The translations under genes and the position numbers were made by a program. A stretch of 64,000 nucleotides of DNA from Aquibacillus saliphilus (lineage in GTDB: Bacteria > Bacillota > Bacilli > Bacillales > Amphibacillaceae). The notes under the pieces are model-generated. The model saw only the letters and a program-made list of their open reading frames with translations, did no database searches and was not told the DNA's origin. Numbering within the stretch: position 1 is the stretch's first letter; the number at the start of each line of letters is the position of its first letter. The stretch is taken from positions 1-64,000 of the forward strand of contig NZ_JAIZAP010000024.1 of the NCBI RefSeq assembly GCF_020404745.1, given 5' to 3'. Positions 26,519 to 35,782 of the stretch are shown one piece after another.

Positions 26519-27073
26519 TTAAAATTCAACTTTTGGGTTTACTCGTTCTTCCACTGGTGTTTCGAGCATCTCTCGTTCGTCAAAATGTTGGAGCTTTGCA
26601 ATGATATTTGTTGGTATTGATTGGATTCGTGTATTAAAGTTCATTACGGTGTTATTGTACAGTTGACGTGCATAGGCAATTTTATTTTCCGTGTTTGCTA
26701 GCTCTTGTTGTAATTCTTTGAACTGCTGATCTGCCTTTAAGTCCGGGTACGATTCACTTAGTGCAAAAATTGATTTCAAAGCACCTTCTAATTGATTATT
26801 CGCGTCAATTTGGCGGTTGCGATCTCCTTCTGGAACTTGGGTTAACTGATTTCTCTTTTCCACGACTAATGCTAACGTTTTTTTCTCGTGTTCGGCATAG
26901 CCTTTGACCGTTTCAATTAAGTTCGGTATTAAATCATATCTACGTTTCAGTTGAACATCTATTTGTGCCCAACTTTCCTCGACACGATTCCGGCTCTTAA
27001 CCAAACTGTTGTACATTCCAAAGTAAATGGCTATAAGCACGATAACAATAACAGCTAGAAAAATATAATTCAC
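26519..27073 (-). CDS. lemA: LemA family protein
   Basis: The 184-residue protein has one N-terminal membrane helix (2-18), followed by an exterior or cytoplasmic four-helix bundle. RRYDLIPNLIETVKGYAEHE (45-64) and the FNTRIQSIPTNIIA segment are the LemA hallmarks. The biological function is poorly defined. It is the first gene of a lemA-htpX operon, with 18 bases between the genes. Confidence 0.93.
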   Translation of the reverse strand: MNYIFLAVIVIVLIAIYFGMYNSLVKSRNRVEESWAQIDVQLKRRYDLIPNLIETVKGYAEHEKKTLALVVEKRNQLTQVPEGDRNRQIDANNQLEGALKSIFALSESYPDLKADQQFKELQQELANTENKIAYARQLYNNTVMNFNTRIQSIPTNIIAKLQHFDEREMLETPVEERVNPKVEF

Positions 27074-27170
27074 ACTAATCTCTCCAATTTCTTTGTATTA
27101 TTCACTAACACTTCGTTTTTACTATTATTCGTATAACATGTTTTTCTATGAGATATTTCTAACAAAAAAA

Positions 27171-27200
27171 ACAGTAATCTCATTTTGATGAGATTACTGT
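27171..27200 (-). terminator. Terminator of the yrrT-luxS-mccAB operon
   Basis: A 12-bp stem (ACAGTAATCTCA / TGAGATTACTGT) with T/U runs on both sides. Confidence 0.9.
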
Positions 27201-27204
27201 TTTT

Positions 27205-28338
27205 TTATGCTAATGCATTTTTCAAATCTTCAATTAAGTCTTCAATATCTTCTATGCCTATTGATAAACGAATTAATCCATCAGTAATTCCAAGTTCTAA
27301 TCGACGTTCTCTCGGAATCGATGCATGTGTCATTTTTGCTGGAATAGAAATTAAACTTTCGACCGCTCCAAGGCTTTCAGCCAGAGTAAAATACTTAACT
27401 TTACTTAAAACTTGATCGGCTTTTTCAGCACTCCCTACATCGAAAGAAATCATGCCACCGAAACCTTCAGCTTGTAGTTTTGCAACATCATGTCCTTTGT
27501 GGCTTGTAATTCCAGGATAATAAATTGTACTAACATCTTGATGACTTTGCAGAAATTCAACGAGTTGGTGTGTATTCTTTTCAATTGCTTCCATACGTAA
27601 GCCAAGTGTCTTAATACCTCGCATTAATAACCAAGAATCTTGGGGACCTAAAATTCCTCCGACTGAATTTTGGATAAAATGTAAATCTTCCGCGATTTCA
27701 TCAGAGTTAACAACAACTAGTCCGGAAACTACATCACTATGCCCGCCAATATACTTCGTTGCACTGTGAACAACGATATCCGCTCCAAGGTCTAATGGTT
27801 GTTGCCAGTACGGTGTTGCAAATGTGTTATCGACGATTAACATCAAATTATTCGCTTTTGCTATATCTGACATTTTCTTTAAATCAGTAATTTTAAGTAA
27901 TGGATTTGTTGGAGTTTCAATAAATAATGCTTTGGTATTTGGTTTAATTGCCGCTTCGACTTTTGTTGAATCACTTGTATCAACAAATGTATGGTCTAAA
28001 TCAAATCGGTTCAACACTTTAGTTGTTAATCGATAAGACCCGCCGTAAACATCATCCGTCATAAGAATATGATCTCCAGCATTCATTAGCATCATCACTG
28101 ATGTAATTGCAGCCATACCTGAACCAAATGCAAAGCCTGCTTTTCCATTTTCTAAATTAGCAATAACTGTTTCCAAAGCATGTCTAGTTGGATTTCCAGT
28201 TCTTGAATATTCATACCCACTATGCTTCCCTGCAGCTTCTTGTTTATAGGTACTTACTTGATATATCGGTACAGAAACTGCACCGGTTCGTTCATCACCA
28301 GTGATTCCTCCGTGTACCATTCTTGTTTTACGTTTCAT
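27205..28338 (-). CDS. mccB: Cystathionine gamma-lyase / homocysteine gamma-lyase MccB
   Basis: The 377-residue PLP enzyme of the Cys/Met metabolism family cleaves cystathionine to cysteine, 2-oxobutyrate and ammonia. The PLP lysine lies in VVHSATKYIGGHSDV, and the N-terminal YEYSRTGNPTR segment supplies substrate contacts. The order with mccA, luxS and yrrT matches the reverse transsulfuration operon of Bacillus, which supports MccB over MetB or MetC. It starts 66 bases after mccA. Confidence 0.93.
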   Translation of the reverse strand: MKRKTRMVHGGITGDERTGAVSVPIYQVSTYKQEAAGKHSGYEYSRTGNPTRHALETVIANLENGKAGFAFGSGMAAITSVMMLMNAGDHILMTDDVYGGSYRLTTKVLNRFDLDHTFVDTSDSTKVEAAIKPNTKALFIETPTNPLLKITDLKKMSDIAKANNLMLIVDNTFATPYWQQPLDLGADIVVHSATKYIGGHSDVVSGLVVVNSDEIAEDLHFIQNSVGGILGPQDSWLLMRGIKTLGLRMEAIEKNTHQLVEFLQSHQDVSTIYYPGITSHKGHDVAKLQAEGFGGMISFDVGSAEKADQVLSKVKYFTLAESLGAVESLISIPAKMTHASIPRERRLELGITDGLIRLSIGIEDIEDLIEDLKNALA

Positions 28339-28403
28339 TATACTCCTCCTTTTTCACAAAAACGAACCTAGCTTCGACAACGACAATAAATAAAAGCACA
28401 AAG

Positions 28404-29321
28404 CTAGTTAGAATAAATTCCCTTACTTAAATAACGTTCACTACTATCTGGAAATACAGTTACAATAGTTGTCCCCGCTTCTGCAATATTGGCTTCTTTT
28501 AAGGCAGCAAACATAGCAGCACCTGAAGAACTTCCTACGAGTAGACCTTCTCTTTTCGCTAATTCTCTTACATATTGAAAGGCATCTTTATCTAACACCG
28601 TATGAATAGCATCAAAGTAAGAGCGGTCCATATAATCCGGCAAAAATTCCATCCCTATTCCTTCTGTTTTATGAGGACCCGGTTCTCCCCCGGCAATAAT
28701 TGAGCCTTCAGGTTCTACAATTGCAGTTTTAATTGCATTATTCTTTTCTTTCAAATACCGGGCGGTTCCCATGAACGTTCCTCCAGTACCAGCTCCTGCA
28801 AGAAAAACATCCACTTTACCATTTAGGTCGTCCCATAACTCAGGACCAAGGGTTTTATAGTAGGTTAATGGGTTTGCAGGATTTCCAAATTGCCTGGGAG
28901 AATAACTATTTGGTATATCTAGCAGAAGTTGTTCTGCTTTAGCAATTGCACCGCGCATTCCATCCTTAGTTGGCGTGTTTACAATTTTAGCACCTAATGC
29001 TCTCATTAAATCTTGTTTTTCCACACTGAATTGTTCTGGAACACAAAAAATGATACTAACATTTTTATTAAGAGCAGCTAGCGCTAGGCCAATTCCAGTG
29101 TTTCCAGCAGTAGGTTCAATAATTGTACCGCCCTCTTTTAGTTCTCCAGATTCTAATGCAGCATGAAGTAACTCCTGCCCTAGACGGTCTTTTACGCTTC
29201 CACCGGGATTATAAAACTCAAGCTTAGCAAATAAACGAACGCCCTTAGGAAGAGGGAAGTTTGATAACTCTACTAAAGGTGTATTTCCGATTAATTCTTG
29301 TGTATTTCTATATAGGACCAT
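28404..29321 (-). CDS. mccA: O-acetylserine-dependent cystathionine beta-synthase MccA
   Basis: The 305-residue PLP enzyme is of the CysK/CBS fold. PGGSVKDR (39-46) contains the PLP lysine Lys44, and TAGNTGIG (about 71-78) holds the cofactor loop. Context with mccB and luxS indicates condensation of homocysteine with O-acetylserine rather than sulfide assimilation, although sequence alone cannot exclude CysK activity. It follows luxS by 11 bases. Confidence 0.88.
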   Translation of the reverse strand: MVLYRNTQELIGNTPLVELSNFPLPKGVRLFAKLEFYNPGGSVKDRLGQELLHAALESGELKEGGTIIEPTAGNTGIGLALAALNKNVSIIFCVPEQFSVEKQDLMRALGAKIVNTPTKDGMRGAIAKAEQLLLDIPNSYSPRQFGNPANPLTYYKTLGPELWDDLNGKVDVFLAGAGTGGTFMGTARYLKEKNNAIKTAIVEPEGSIIAGGEPGPHKTEGIGMEFLPDYMDRSYFDAIHTVLDKDAFQYVRELAKREGLLVGSSSGAAMFAALKEANIAEAGTTIVTVFPDSSERYLSKGIYSN

Positions 29322-29332
29322 TGACTAAGCCT

Positions 29333-29800
29333 CTATTCAGCAAAAACGATATGCCATTCATTTTTGCTTTCAAGCATACGCGCCGCAATTTCTTTCGCAC
29401 CATCTAGACTATGATTGGCTGCCCAACCACATTGAACCTCGTTACAAGCTGGTACTTCATTCGCTTGTAAAACGTCATGCAACGTTTTTTCCAGCGCTTG
29501 AGCAATATCGTCGAAGCTATCGTTATTTAGTATCGCTAAATAAAAACCTGTTTGACATCCCATAGGTCCGATATCAAGTACATTATCAATATGATTACGA
29601 ATATTTTCAGCCATCAAATGCTCGATGGAGTGTAAACCAGGCATATCCATATGGTCTTGATTTGGTTGGCAAAAACGGACGTCATACTTATATACTTTAT
29701 CTCCACTCTGGCCGGTTGTTACACCCACTAACCTTATATAAGGTGCCTTTACTTTAGTATGGTCAAGGTTAAAACTTTCAACATTCATTTTCTTTGACAT
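29333..29800 (-). CDS. luxS: S-ribosylhomocysteine lyase LuxS
   Basis: The 155-residue iron/zinc enzyme cleaves S-ribosylhomocysteine to homocysteine and the autoinducer-2 precursor DPD. The metal ligands His57, His61 (HSIEH) and Cys124 ([11 protein letters not shown]), the catalytic Cys82 (GCQTGF) and Glu60 are all present. In the operon it supplies homocysteine to MccA and MccB. B. subtilis has mtnN rather than luxS at this place. Confidence 0.97.
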   Translation of the reverse strand: MSKKMNVESFNLDHTKVKAPYIRLVGVTTGQSGDKVYKYDVRFCQPNQDHMDMPGLHSIEHLMAENIRNHIDNVLDIGPMGCQTGFYLAILNNDSFDDIAQALEKTLHDVLQANEVPACNEVQCGWAANHSLDGAKEIAARMLESKNEWHIVFAE

Positions 29801-29824
29801 TATTGTCCACTCCCTTTGAATTAT

Positions 29825-30463
29825 TCACTGTCTTTCTGCTACTATTAGCCAAGCAAAATCATTCATTTGTTTAAAGGTAACATAGAATCCGTTCTTTTCA
29901 AATAAAGTCCGAAGCGTATCAATCATTGGATAATATTCTGTAGTTAAATCATATAACAAGTCATTATAACCTTGTTCTTTTGCCTTATTAAAGATTCTCT
30001 CTTTTGTTTCTTTGTTTTCATAAGCAGTATCGGCAAATACGATTTTGCCATTTGAAGGTAGAAGTACACTAAATGCTTTAATAGCTTTATCCTTTTCTTC
30101 ATCGGTTAGGTGATGAAAAGCAAACGTACTAACAATAGTGAAAATTGGCATATCTAATTGAGGAAATGCCAAAAAATCACCGTCTTTAACTATTAAATTA
30201 GGGTGTTTTGCCTTTGCTGCATCTCGCATCGCAACAGATGGTTCAATCCCAATCACATGATGACCAGCATCAAGTAATTTTTGAGACAAGTTACCTGTTC
30301 CTACACCGAACTCCAATACATTACCTTCTGCATGATTTGTTACCTCGGTTAATATTGTATCATAATTTTCAAAAACAGCCCGGTATTCGGGATCTTTTCC
30401 GGTTACTGCCTCATCATAAGATATAGCCCATTTATCAAATAAATCAATGAATTCTCGCCCCAC
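29825..30463 (-). CDS. yrrT: YrrT-like SAM-dependent methyltransferase
   Basis: The 212-residue class I methyltransferase has VLEFGVGTGNLS (about 45-56), the SAM-binding glycine loop. It is the first gene of the operon that feeds methionine-derived homocysteine to cysteine, as in B. subtilis, where YrrT is thought to belong to the AdoMet recycling route; the substrate is unknown. The GTG start at 30463 follows AAGGGAGCTGAATAAA, and luxS begins 25 bases downstream. Confidence 0.88.
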   Translation of the reverse strand: MGREFIDLFDKWAISYDEAVTGKDPEYRAVFENYDTILTEVTNHAEGNVLEFGVGTGNLSQKLLDAGHHVIGIEPSVAMRDAAKAKHPNLIVKDGDFLAFPQLDMPIFTIVSTFAFHHLTDEEKDKAIKAFSVLLPSNGKIVFADTAYENKETKERIFNKAKEQGYNDLLYDLTTEYYPMIDTLRTLFEKNGFYVTFKQMNDFAWLIVAERQ

Positions 30464-30532
30464 TTTATTCAGCTCCCTTGACGTTTGATTTAATTCATAC
30501 TATTACACTATGTTTTATCGGTATTATTGGTT

Positions 30533-30561
30533 ATAATACCACACAAAATAGGCCTTTTCAA
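30533..30561 (-). promoter_or_regulatory. Promoter of the yrrT operon
   Basis: TTGAAA (30556-30561) and TATTAT (30533-30538) are spaced by 17 bases on the minus strand, about 70 bases before yrrT. Just upstream of this -35 lies copy A of the structured repeat. Confidence 0.6.
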
Positions 30562-30571
30562 TTTTATATTT

Positions 30572-30722
30572 AAGAAAAGCGCAAGCGCCTTGGTCACCCT
30601 AGGGCAATAAGTCGAGCCTCTATGTGGTGCTTTTTGCCACAAAGAGGATTGACTTAAGACCTCAGGCGGGGTAGGCGCTGGAGCTAGACATCGAAGCGCA
30701 AAATTTTATACTTTCTTACCTT
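30572..30722 (+). repeat. Structured intergenic repeat, copy A
   Basis: This 151-bp element shares most bases with 51369-51553: AAGAAAAGCGC at the left, CACCCTAGGGCAATAAGTCG, the hairpin CCTCTaTGTGG / CCACAaAGAGG, and GTAGGCGCTGGAGCTAGACA at the right. The self-complementary ends (GCGCAAGCGCC / GGCGCT) suggest a folded RNA or DNA. It lacks an ORF. It resembles the dispersed intergenic repeats known from several Bacillus genomes; a formal family name cannot be assigned here. Confidence 0.8.
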
Positions 30723-30730
30723 CGAACAAA

Positions 30731-30759
30731 AAAAGCGAAGGCTATTTAGCCCTCGCTTT
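30731..30759 (-). terminator. Terminator after the YhcN-like gene
   Basis: AAAGCGAaGGCT pairs with AGCCctCGCTTT around a 4-base loop, followed by a U tract on the minus strand. Confidence 0.75.
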
Positions 30760-30771
30760 ACTATTTGTTTG

Positions 30772-31497
30772 TTATCGCGCATCTGGAAATACACGTTCAA
30801 TCATTTGACCCATTTGGTCAAAAAAACCTTCAATTGGCTCTCCATTCTCAACATCATCTCTATAATTGTTTGTTAAATTAACGAAATCGGGATTTGTTGA
30901 TACATAAACATTGTCAATATCACTATCCACATTTTTAACAACATCGCGTATTTGTTTTTCAATGGACTCACTGACGTTATCGCCATTGCCACCGTTTTTG
31001 TTGTTGTTGTTATTTGTATCTCTATCTAATTCTACTGCGACATATGCATTATTATCAGTTGTTAATACATATGCATTATCAATAGCATTAACTTTTTTTA
31101 CAATACGATCTGATACTTTATCGGCTACTTCGAAACGATTTTCATCGTTGTTGTTTGTCGTGTTGTTTCTATTCATTTCTGTTTGATTGTTGATATTGTT
31201 AAGCCCATTTCGTGTTCCTGTATTGTTGTCATTTCGTACATTGCCACCATCGTATGTCCCGTTACGTGTAGCATCCTGCATCCCTGCTCCATTACGTTCT
31301 GTTCCAAATCGGGTGTTTTGATATTGACCATACTGATTATCACGATTATTCATCGGAAAATCTGTTGTATTTCCAAATCGTGTTTGTTGCACCCCGTCAT
31401 CTAAACCTTGACCGGTTTCGTTATTATCAACCCCACAAGCAGTGAGCGTTAATGAAGCCACTACAGTTAAACCAATTGATTTCCAATTCATCGGCAT
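30772..31497 (-). CDS. YhcN/YlaJ family sporulation lipoprotein
   Basis: The lipoprotein has the lipobox LTAC, a long Asn/Gly/Arg-rich linker (about residues 25-125), and a C-terminal YhcN domain with VADKVSDRIVKKVNAIDNAY and DRD segments. YhcN-type proteins are made in the forespore and reach the spore inner membrane. AAGGAGG supports ATG at 31497 (spacing 4) or 31491 (spacing 10); the longer in-frame start has no site. The asparagine-rich linker includes short homopolymer-like NNN runs and is probably disordered. Confidence 0.85.
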   Translation of the reverse strand: MPMNWKSIGLTVVASLTLTACGVDNNETGQGLDDGVQQTRFGNTTDFPMNNRDNQYGQYQNTRFGTERNGAGMQDATRNGTYDGGNVRNDNNTGTRNGLNNINNQTEMNRNNTTNNNDENRFEVADKVSDRIVKKVNAIDNAYVLTTDNNAYVAVELDRDTNNNNNKNGGNGDNVSESIEKQIRDVVKNVDSDIDNVYVSTNPDFVNLTNNYRDDVENGEPIEGFFDQMGQMIERVFPDAR

Positions 31498-31632
31498 AAT
31501 TCCTCCTTCTATAGGGTTAACAGTAGTATTTGCACCAAACAACTCTTTATTCGACAAATACTAAAATAATCAATGGAATTATTCGGAGTACATAACAATC
31601 GATAAACATATAAAGACTGAGTGCAGTAAAAC

Positions 31633-31998
31633 ATGTTGTCGAATTTAATGATTAGATTTCACGTAAAGAATTGGAATAGAAACCAATATTGTTCACTACT
31701 TGTTAAAATCAAAGTCGGTCATACTATAGTTAGCCCTTTAAGAAAGGGGAGAATAACAATATATATTCCAGATTATGACAAAGCATTGTACTTTACCTTA
31801 TGGGGACAATGGGATGATCTACTTGTTCTCATGGTTAGAACAAACGATGACATTTTATCAAAAAAAATTGAAGTTTTTCTCCATGCATTTCACTATACGT
31901 CAAACGAGCAAAAAGTGATGAGTAGTCATGAAGAACTCCTTCACTATATTGACCATGCAATGGGTCATACGCCAGCAGCTGCTATGATGGAAGTTTAA
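31633..31998 (+). CDS. Hypothetical protein, 121 residues
   Basis: This soluble, mixed alpha/beta-looking protein has alternating hydrophobic strands (TIYIPDYDKALYFTLWGQW, residues about 43-61) and a helical C-terminus ending GHTPAAAMMEV. No family was recognised. The first ATG has no clear ribosome-binding site; the ATG at codon 6 is an alternative. A strong terminator follows. Divergent from the YhcN-like gene, convergent with the nitrilase fusion. Confidence 0.6.
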   Translation: MLSNLMIRFHVKNWNRNQYCSLLVKIKVGHTIVSPLRKGRITIYIPDYDKALYFTLWGQWDDLLVLMVRTNDDILSKKIEVFLHAFHYTSNEQKVMSSHEELLHYIDHAMGHTPAAAMMEV

Positions 31999-32010
31999 AA
32001 AAAGCATATG

Positions 32011-32036
32011 AAAGGGACCTTGAAAAAGGTCCCTTT
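32011..32036. terminator. Bidirectional terminator
   Basis: A perfect 10-bp stem (AAAGGGACCT / AGGTCCCTTT) with T/U runs, between convergent genes. Confidence 0.9.
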
Positions 32037-32044
32037 TTGGTAAA

Positions 32045-33616
32045 TTATTTCGTTTTAATTGGTTTTACTTCTGTCTCAATATTATTATACTTGACCTCAA
32101 AGAGATCTTTACGTCTATCTCTTAACTGTCGAACCGTCCCCGATCTTCTTTGTCTCCGTAAAATTTCTAAGTCAACATCACCGACTACAACTGTTTCAAT
32201 ATTTGGATGACATTCACCAACAATTCCATCACGAGCAAACTCAAAATCAGAAGGTGTAAATATTCCAGATTGAGCATACTGAATATCCATATTTTCTACT
32301 TGTGTTAAGTTACCAACTGTTCCGGCAATTACCGTGTAGACTTGATTTTCTACAGCACGAGCTTGCGCACAATAGCGGACACGCAAGTACCCTTGGCGAT
32401 CATCCGTACAAAATGGTACAAAAATAATATTTGCACCTTGATCAACTGCATATCTAGCAAGTTCAGGGAACTGAATATCATAACAAATCTGGATAGCAAT
32501 TTTCCCACAATCAGTATCAAATACCTTGACCGTATCACCAGGCTGAATACCCCACCATTTTTTTTCATTTGGAGTCACATGAATCTTATATTGTTTTTCA
32601 ATCGTTCCATCTCTACGGAACAAATAGGCAATATTATAAATATGATCATCTTCTTCGACAAAATGAGAACCACCAATAATGTTTACATTATACTTTACCG
32701 CTAAATTAGTGAAAAGTTCAATATAGTCCTCGGTATATTCAGCTAACTTACGAACTGATCTAGAAGGAACTTTCTCTTCTAAAAATGACATTAACTGTGC
32801 CGTAAATATTTCTGGGAAAACAGCAAAATCAGAATCAAAGTCATAAGCAACATCCACATAGTATTCAACTTGTTTCGCAAATTCTTCGAATGATTCGATA
32901 TTTTTCATCATATATTGGATTACTGTAATTCTTACAGGATACGCGGTTTTAAAATGCCGCTTCGTCTTGGCATGATAATCAATGTTGTTCCATTCCATTA
33001 AGGTAGCATATTTTAATGATTGATGGTCGTCTGGTAGGTAACCCGGATTAATACGCATGACTGTAAAGCCATTCATTATTTGAAAAGTTAACACCGGATC
33101 ATGAATGTTTCGATAACTTACTTCCTCCACATATTGTCTAGGAGTCAATTCGCCTTCATATTTATGATAATTCGGAATTCTTCCCCCGATAATGATACTT
33201 TTTAGATTTAGCTCTCTAGCAAGCTCCTTCCTTGCCTCATAGAGTCTTTTTCCAATCCTCATGCCACGAAATTCCGGGTCTACCATTACTTCTATTCCAT
33301 ATAAGTTATAGCCTTCTGGGTTATGATTAGTAATATAGCCCTCATCAGTAATATCATCCCACGTGTGTTTGTCATCGTACTCATCAAAGTTAACAATCAA
33401 ACTGGAACAACTGCCAATAATTTTACCATCATACTCAACGCAAAATTGTCCTTCAGGAAATTGATCCAAGTGACTTTCCAAATGACCTGGTTCCCATGGT
33501 TCCATATTAGGAAAACATACTTTTTGCATTTCCAAGAGCTCATCTATATCTTTGACTGTTATATTTCTAACTTCTAGTTTTTTTTCAAAATTCGATAAAT
33601 CTATTTTTTCAGACAT
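32045..33616 (-). CDS. GNAT acetyltransferase-nitrilase fusion (YhcX-like)
   Basis: The 523-residue two-domain protein has an N-terminal GNAT domain (about 15-205, with FRGMRIGKRLYEAR at the acetyl-CoA loop). A C-terminal carbon-nitrogen hydrolase domain (about 225-490) has the triad Glu in FPEIFT, Lys in YKIHVTP and Cys in IQICYDIQFPE. The B. subtilis YhcX protein has the same fusion; the substrate is unknown. An amide could be hydrolysed and the released amine acetylated, but this is inference. Monocistronic or co-transcribed with the oxidoreductase gene 22 bases upstream. Confidence 0.9.
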   Translation of the reverse strand: MSEKIDLSNFEKKLEVRNITVKDIDELLEMQKVCFPNMEPWEPGHLESHLDQFPEGQFCVEYDGKIIGSCSSLIVNFDEYDDKHTWDDITDEGYITNHNPEGYNLYGIEVMVDPEFRGMRIGKRLYEARKELARELNLKSIIIGGRIPNYHKYEGELTPRQYVEEVSYRNIHDPVLTFQIMNGFTVMRINPGYLPDDHQSLKYATLMEWNNIDYHAKTKRHFKTAYPVRITVIQYMMKNIESFEEFAKQVEYYVDVAYDFDSDFAVFPEIFTAQLMSFLEEKVPSRSVRKLAEYTEDYIELFTNLAVKYNVNIIGGSHFVEEDDHIYNIAYLFRRDGTIEKQYKIHVTPNEKKWWGIQPGDTVKVFDTDCGKIAIQICYDIQFPELARYAVDQGANIIFVPFCTDDRQGYLRVRYCAQARAVENQVYTVIAGTVGNLTQVENMDIQYAQSGIFTPSDFEFARDGIVGECHPNIETVVVGDVDLEILRRQRRSGTVRQLRDRRKDLFEVKYNNIETEVKPIKTK

Positions 33617-33638
33617 ATGTGTATCTATCCTTTCGTCC

Positions 33639-34559
33639 TTAGTTCATTGTGGTTATTATTCTTTCCAAAAGTTGCTGAGATTTAACAGCTTCCTGGCCAC
33701 TAACTTCTGGAATTTGGTCATTTTGAATACTCGAAATAAAATGATAGATGCAATCTTCAAAACCTCTTGTTTTTAAAATTGAATCCCAAGAGCCTAGACT
33801 AGAAGTATGGATTGTTTGGTCTTTCTCAACTTCTAACTTATTCATATTAAACACTCGAACGATTGAATTACTTGTTACAAATTCAAGTTTCTCGATATTA
33901 GATCCCGCTTGTCTATGCATAGCAGAAGAAAATAGTCGCTTTTCTCCTTTATAATTATGGTTTGCATAGACTAAATGCTGCTGCTCATTTAATTTGCTGA
34001 AACTATCCGAAATTTTTATATCTTCTCCAGCAATAAAGCGAATTGTATCGACTAGATGTAAATAGTCATCGAGCATCGTAAATCGATAATCGAGTGGTCC
34101 AACACTTGTAGCACGATGTTTCTCCATCGATGCCCACACGAAGTCTCCCGCTAATTCCTTTGCCTTTCGATACATCGGTGCAAAACGACGATTAAAGCCC
34201 ACCATCAGCTTTCGTTTATTTTTTTCACTTAACTCAACTAATCGTTCTGCCTCATCTATAGTTGAAGCGAGAGGTTTATCCACATAAACATCAACACCAT
34301 TAGAAAGTAAATAAGAGACAACCTCATAGTGAGTCTCCGTCGAACTATGTACGAAGATAGCGTCACATTTATCTGCCAATGCTGCTAAACTACTGAAACT
34401 GTTCATTCGATATTGTTTGCATATTTTTTCTCTTTTTTCCACACCTGGAGAAAAAGCTCCAATTAATTCCCAGTCTAAGGCCTTTGATAATATGGGCAAA
34501 TATGCTTTTTGTGCTATTTGGCCTAAACCTACTATACCTATACGGATTTTCTTTTCCAT
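33639..34559 (-). CDS. Gfo/Idh/MocA family oxidoreductase
   Basis: The 306-residue protein has the Rossmann motif GIVGLGQIAQKAYLP (8-22) and the EKP-equivalent VDKPLAS (about 93-99) with the conserved lysine. It resembles VirI/YrbE-like dehydrogenases acting on sugars or inositols, with the cofactor tightly bound. The substrate is not predictable. The fusion gene lies 22 bases downstream on the same strand, suggesting an operon. Confidence 0.85.
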   Translation of the reverse strand: MEKKIRIGIVGLGQIAQKAYLPILSKALDWELIGAFSPGVEKREKICKQYRMNSFSSLAALADKCDAIFVHSSTETHYEVVSYLLSNGVDVYVDKPLASTIDEAERLVELSEKNKRKLMVGFNRRFAPMYRKAKELAGDFVWASMEKHRATSVGPLDYRFTMLDDYLHLVDTIRFIAGEDIKISDSFSKLNEQQHLVYANHNYKGEKRLFSSAMHRQAGSNIEKLEFVTSNSIVRVFNMNKLEVEKDQTIHTSSLGSWDSILKTRGFEDCIYHFISSIQNDQIPEVSGQEAVKSQQLLERIITTMN

Positions 34560-34683
34560 TTTATATACTCCTTTATTCGAATCAGAGTCATTCTTTTAGA
34601 TAATTGTACTTGATGTTTAGGTGTTCAACAAATAATAGCCTTTAGCTAAACTACCGCGGACTCTGTAGATTGACTAAAGAATA

Positions 34684-34714
34684 AAGACGCCTGCAACTAT
34701 TTTGCAGGCGTCTT
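34684..34714 (-). terminator. Terminator overlapping the rsgI stop
   Basis: A 12-bp stem (AAGACGCCTGCA / TGCAGGCGTCTT) spanning the rsgI stop codon. Confidence 0.8.
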
Positions 34715-35782
34715 GTCTGGATTTGCATTATTATTACGGCCATCATTAGCCTCTAGTTCCTTTTCAAGCCCTGGTGGAACTTTATCATTGGCCCTATTTT
34801 TCATCGCGTTATCTATTTTCTCATCAACAGTCTTTTTTGATTTATTATTTTGTGCGTTTTCATTTTTAGGTTTATCATTTTTTACGTTTTCATTTTTAGC
34901 TTTGTCATTTCCTGCATTTTCATCTTTTTCGTTTTTAGCCTTGTCCTCTTTTTCACGCTTTTTATTTTTTTCTTGTTTTTGTAATTCGTTATTAGGATTG
35001 ATTGCAGAATCTTCATTAGAATTTGGTTCATCTGTTTTGTCAGGATCATTATAATAAGATTCAATAATAGCTTTTTCTGTTTGATCCATATTTTCATCTT
35101 CACCAATAGAAACATCATTCATTTTAATCGATTCTGCCATCATTTGATTCATTGAGGCGTTTTGTTCTTGAGCTTGTTCACGAACTTCTTTTGGTACTAC
35201 AAATGTTGCTATCTGCAAGCCAGACTTAGGGTGTTCTTCGAAGTAATTATCAAGGGCTTCTGTAACGTGATTGTCTTGCTGATGATTGCTTTGATAGCTA
35301 ACACCAATTAGAACCATGTCAGCTTCTGTGGCTACTAAATCTTGTTGACTCGCACTTATAATCGTCTCTGTTACAAACTCAACAGATTCACCTTCTAACT
35401 GAATTGTTTTATCAAGTAATGCTTCAGCGTCTTTATTTAATGGATTAACACGTTCTACAATCATATCATCGTTTAATTCTAGTTCTAGGCTAGGATTGAT
35501 ATCAATGCTTACAAATGCATAAGCTTTTTGATTATCAAACCATGCATAAAGTGGAAAACTTGCAAAGATTAACACCATAACCATTGTAGCTAGCTTCAAC
35601 TTTCTCTTCGTAATTTGCTGCGCGGAAAAAAAAGTTTGTACCCGGGACTCTTGTTTCGATAGATAAATCACTTCTTCTCCTATCTCAGCACCTCTCAAGG
35701 GTTTAACTCTTTCAAATCCACCATCACGATTTAAAATAATCGTATAACGATGACGCTGCTTTATTATGGTCCCTTTGTTCAC
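34697..35782 (-). CDS. rsgI: Anti-sigma-I factor RsgI
   Basis: The 361-residue membrane protein has the RsgI N-terminal anti-sigma domain (about 1-50), one membrane helix (about 66-83), and an extracellular segment with VSIDINPSLELELN. A long low-complexity tail follows (about 245-361), rich in Lys, Asn and Glu with repeated KNEN/KNDK blocks. It holds SigI inactive until envelope or heat stress. The gene overlaps sigI by four bases. The tail is disordered and clearly repeat-derived. Confidence 0.92.
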   Translation of the reverse strand: MNKGTIIKQRHRYTIILNRDGGFERVKPLRGAEIGEEVIYLSKQESRVQTFFSAQQITKRKLKLATMVMVLIFASFPLYAWFDNQKAYAFVSIDINPSLELELNDDMIVERVNPLNKDAEALLDKTIQLEGESVEFVTETIISASQQDLVATEADMVLIGVSYQSNHQQDNHVTEALDNYFEEHPKSGLQIATFVVPKEVREQAQEQNASMNQMMAESIKMNDVSIGEDENMDQTEKAIIESYYNDPDKTDEPNSNEDSAINPNNELQKQEKNKKREKEDKAKNEKDENAGNDKAKNENVKNDKPKNENAQNNKSKKTVDEKIDNAMKNRANDKVPPGLEKELEANDGRNNNANPDKTPAK

